From Kryptolebias marmoratus (Eukaryota > Chordata > Actinopteri > Cyprinodontiformes > Rivulidae): a DNA stretch of 64,000 bases. Shown here one piece after another: positions 62,630-64,000 of the stretch (its first letter is position 1; every line of letters starts with the position of its first letter). The notes under the pieces were generated by a model. It was not told the origin of the DNA. It ran no database searches and worked only from the letters and a program-made list of their open reading frames with translations. Location of the stretch: the NCBI RefSeq assembly GCF_001649575.2, contig NC_051449.1, positions 16,032,788-16,096,787 on the forward strand. The letters are read 5' to 3'. The position numbers and the translations under genes were made by a program.

Positions 62630-62960
62630 TTATTTTGTTTACCTCGTCTTACAGCAGTGCATTACGCCTCAGTGCCTTTCATTTAAACTGCTTAGCAACC
62701 TGTCGAAACAGTTTTGAAACCTCCGATCTTGGCAACAATACATTCCATCTGCTCCGCCTCGCTTTTAATGGGGTTCATCTGTGTGATCACAATCGCAGAA
62801 ACTCTGCGGGGCACGTCACGCGTCTTTACTGGAAAGCAGCCAAGTTGGGTAAGTCTTTTCGAATCCCGTCAAACAGCACTTTGTGTATTTTAAAGCAGCT
62901 GCTGACAGAGCCTTCCATGATGTCAGCTCACCTTGAAGTGGACCATTCCTCTTGTCCTCT
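62630..62960. promoter_or_regulatory. candidate conserved non-coding element L or cryptic exon
   Basis: A GC-richer repeat-free block. It holds RFX-like half-sites TTAGCAAC (about 62693) and TTGGCAAC (about 62729), and CACGTCACG (62812-62820), a CREB/ATF-type half-site. A pyrimidine-rich tract ending TTACAG at 62654 and a consensus donor G|GTAAGT at 62849 frame 194 nt. Spliced from astn1 exon 1, this would reach a stop codon after about ten codons, so it is not a normal astrotactin exon. Regulatory element or poison exon are both possible. Confidence 0.35.
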
Positions 62961-64000
62961 ACGCTCTGTGTCCCATACATAATCGTCCTACATGAAATTT
63001 TAAAAGAACAGCTTTGCAAGCGACCACAAATTACCATTTGCTGGCTGTCTCGGTTAATATGTGGACACCCTCACTGGGCAGCTCGTTAGGAAATGGACCA
63101 ACTTTGATTGATTGCTCTGTTTCCTATTCTCATTCATGTAGAAAATTAGCAAGGCTGAACGAAGAACACCTTAAAACAAAGCTTGAAGTGTTCTCTTGGG
63201 ACATTAGAGAGTTTATGTGTCTCAGTGACTTTTTCCTTTGGCTTTTGTTTTACTAATATTTGTTTCCTTATAAAGCTAAGGGGTCCAAGATTCTGAAACA
63301 AAAGATGAATGATCTGGCCGTCCTCACAAGAACTATATAATGCCAAAACTCCTTTTTGCTCATGCTTTTACTTTTTTATTTGAACCTTAGAGTCACTTTT
63401 CCACCGTGTTGTTTAGTCTGCAGAGTCATCATGCTGATGGAATCAAAACGTTTTTCAACATTTGCTTGCAGCGTAGCATCTTAGCAGCCTCAGCTTTGCT
63501 GACAGCGTTCTAGGTGGTATTAAAGGTGTCTCTGATAAGGATTTCAGACATATTTAGGCTGCAGCTTTTTCTGCCTGTGCAATTCACAATTTGCACGTTT
63601 GTGCATGAAGGGGCTTAAAGGGTTACAGCAGCAGTGGTGAGTCCATACCCTAAAGTATGAATCTTGAGTAGACATCCTATCAAAGACACAACTCTTTATA
63701 TTTTATTTCCTTGCATCTGTCATGCAGTCCCTACTCCACTGCTCTACTCATCTTTAGTTTTAGCTCCCCACCCTTTAACTATCATCCCTTACCACTGTGA
63801 CAGTGAGAGGAGAAGTAAGAGAGGCCAGCTTCCTTTGACACTGCATGAGGATGTGAGCAGAATAGCTCCAGCCATCAACACTTCCCACCCACAACACACA
63901 TACACAGATACAGCACTCTGGTGCTGTTAAATCCTTGTGCAAGCACGCAGCTCTGCAGCCATATGGTATCCTGCCCACTTTTCTCCTGTCCCACTGGGTA
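62961..64000. other. unique intron DNA to the right edge
   Basis: No exon or known repeat recognised. A GAGAGGAGAAG stretch near 63805 and CA-rich words near 63892 are simple sequence only. Confidence 0.45.

Larger units (their letters stand above)
17312..64000 (+). other. astn1: astn1 intron 1 (5' part, open to the right edge)
   Basis: All sequence right of the exon 1 donor reads as non-coding. I looked for the next astrotactin segment (the part after FVL that contains the family's VRWRQQ motif) in the translated plus-strand frames and found none, so exon 2 is beyond the window and the intron exceeds 46.6 kb. The intron holds SINE fragments, a Tc1-like remnant, repeat H copies, microsatellites and several repeat-free candidate regulatory blocks, listed separately. 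Mammalian ASTN1 also has very long early introns. Confidence 0.8.

Noticed and set aside
17312..64000. miR-488, which lies in an intron of mammalian ASTN1
   Set aside because: I looked by eye for its mature sequence on both strands and did not find it; it may lie beyond the window or be missed.
17312..64000. astn1 exon 2 inside the window
   Set aside because: No translated segment matches the expected next part of the protein.
1..64000. Bacterial-type systems, CRISPR arrays or phage genes
   Set aside because: No spaced identical repeats, operon-like gene packing or ribosome binding sites; the window is vertebrate nuclear DNA.

Overview
This window looks like nuclear DNA from a teleost fish. 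It is AT-rich and gene-poor, and it carries Tc1-type transposon remnants, fish-type tRNA-headed SINEs, long (AT)n microsatellites and a vertebrate neural gene split by a very long intron. A ray-finned, probably spiny-rayed fish is my inference from repeat types; no species can be named from the sequence.

Only one protein-coding exon is well supported: exon 1 of astrotactin-1 (astn1), plus strand, 16999-17311. It gives a start codon, a signal peptide and the first ~100 residues, then a clean GTGAGT splice donor. Everything from 17312 to the right edge (about 46.7 kb) reads as intron 1; I found no exon 2. The left 16.9 kb is the 5' flank. Other open frames are chance-sized or lie over other features.

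Left flank (1-16860): a hAT-like MITE with an 8-bp target duplication (1348-2005), a SINE tail (about 4165), many copies of one unclassified dispersed repeat with ~305-bp internal tandem units (called repeat H here), a GC-richer pyrimidine-rich block (10235-10875), a decayed internally deleted Tc1-like element abutting an LTR fragment (11144-12375), an AC/AT microsatellite, and a repeat H copy ending in 37 T's about 600 bp before the astn1 start codon.

Intron 1 (17312-64000): mostly unique AT-rich DNA with SINE pieces, a second Tc1-like remnant (45698-46065), more repeat H copies and three more (AT)n tracts. Between the repeats lie repeat-free blocks with homeodomain-, SOX- and RFX-like motifs (for example 23425-23800, 24640-25270, 32380-32790, 36340-36545, 39220-39600, 40090-40620, 55440-55830, 62630-62960). 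These are candidate conserved regulatory elements, as expected in the long first intron of a brain gene. Conservation is not tested here.

No operon, CRISPR array, defence system or other clearly new system is visible. The most unusual structures are repeat H with its near-perfect 19-nt palindrome, a possible cryptic exon at 62655-62848, and a minus-strand open frame with a good donor at 36975-37433.
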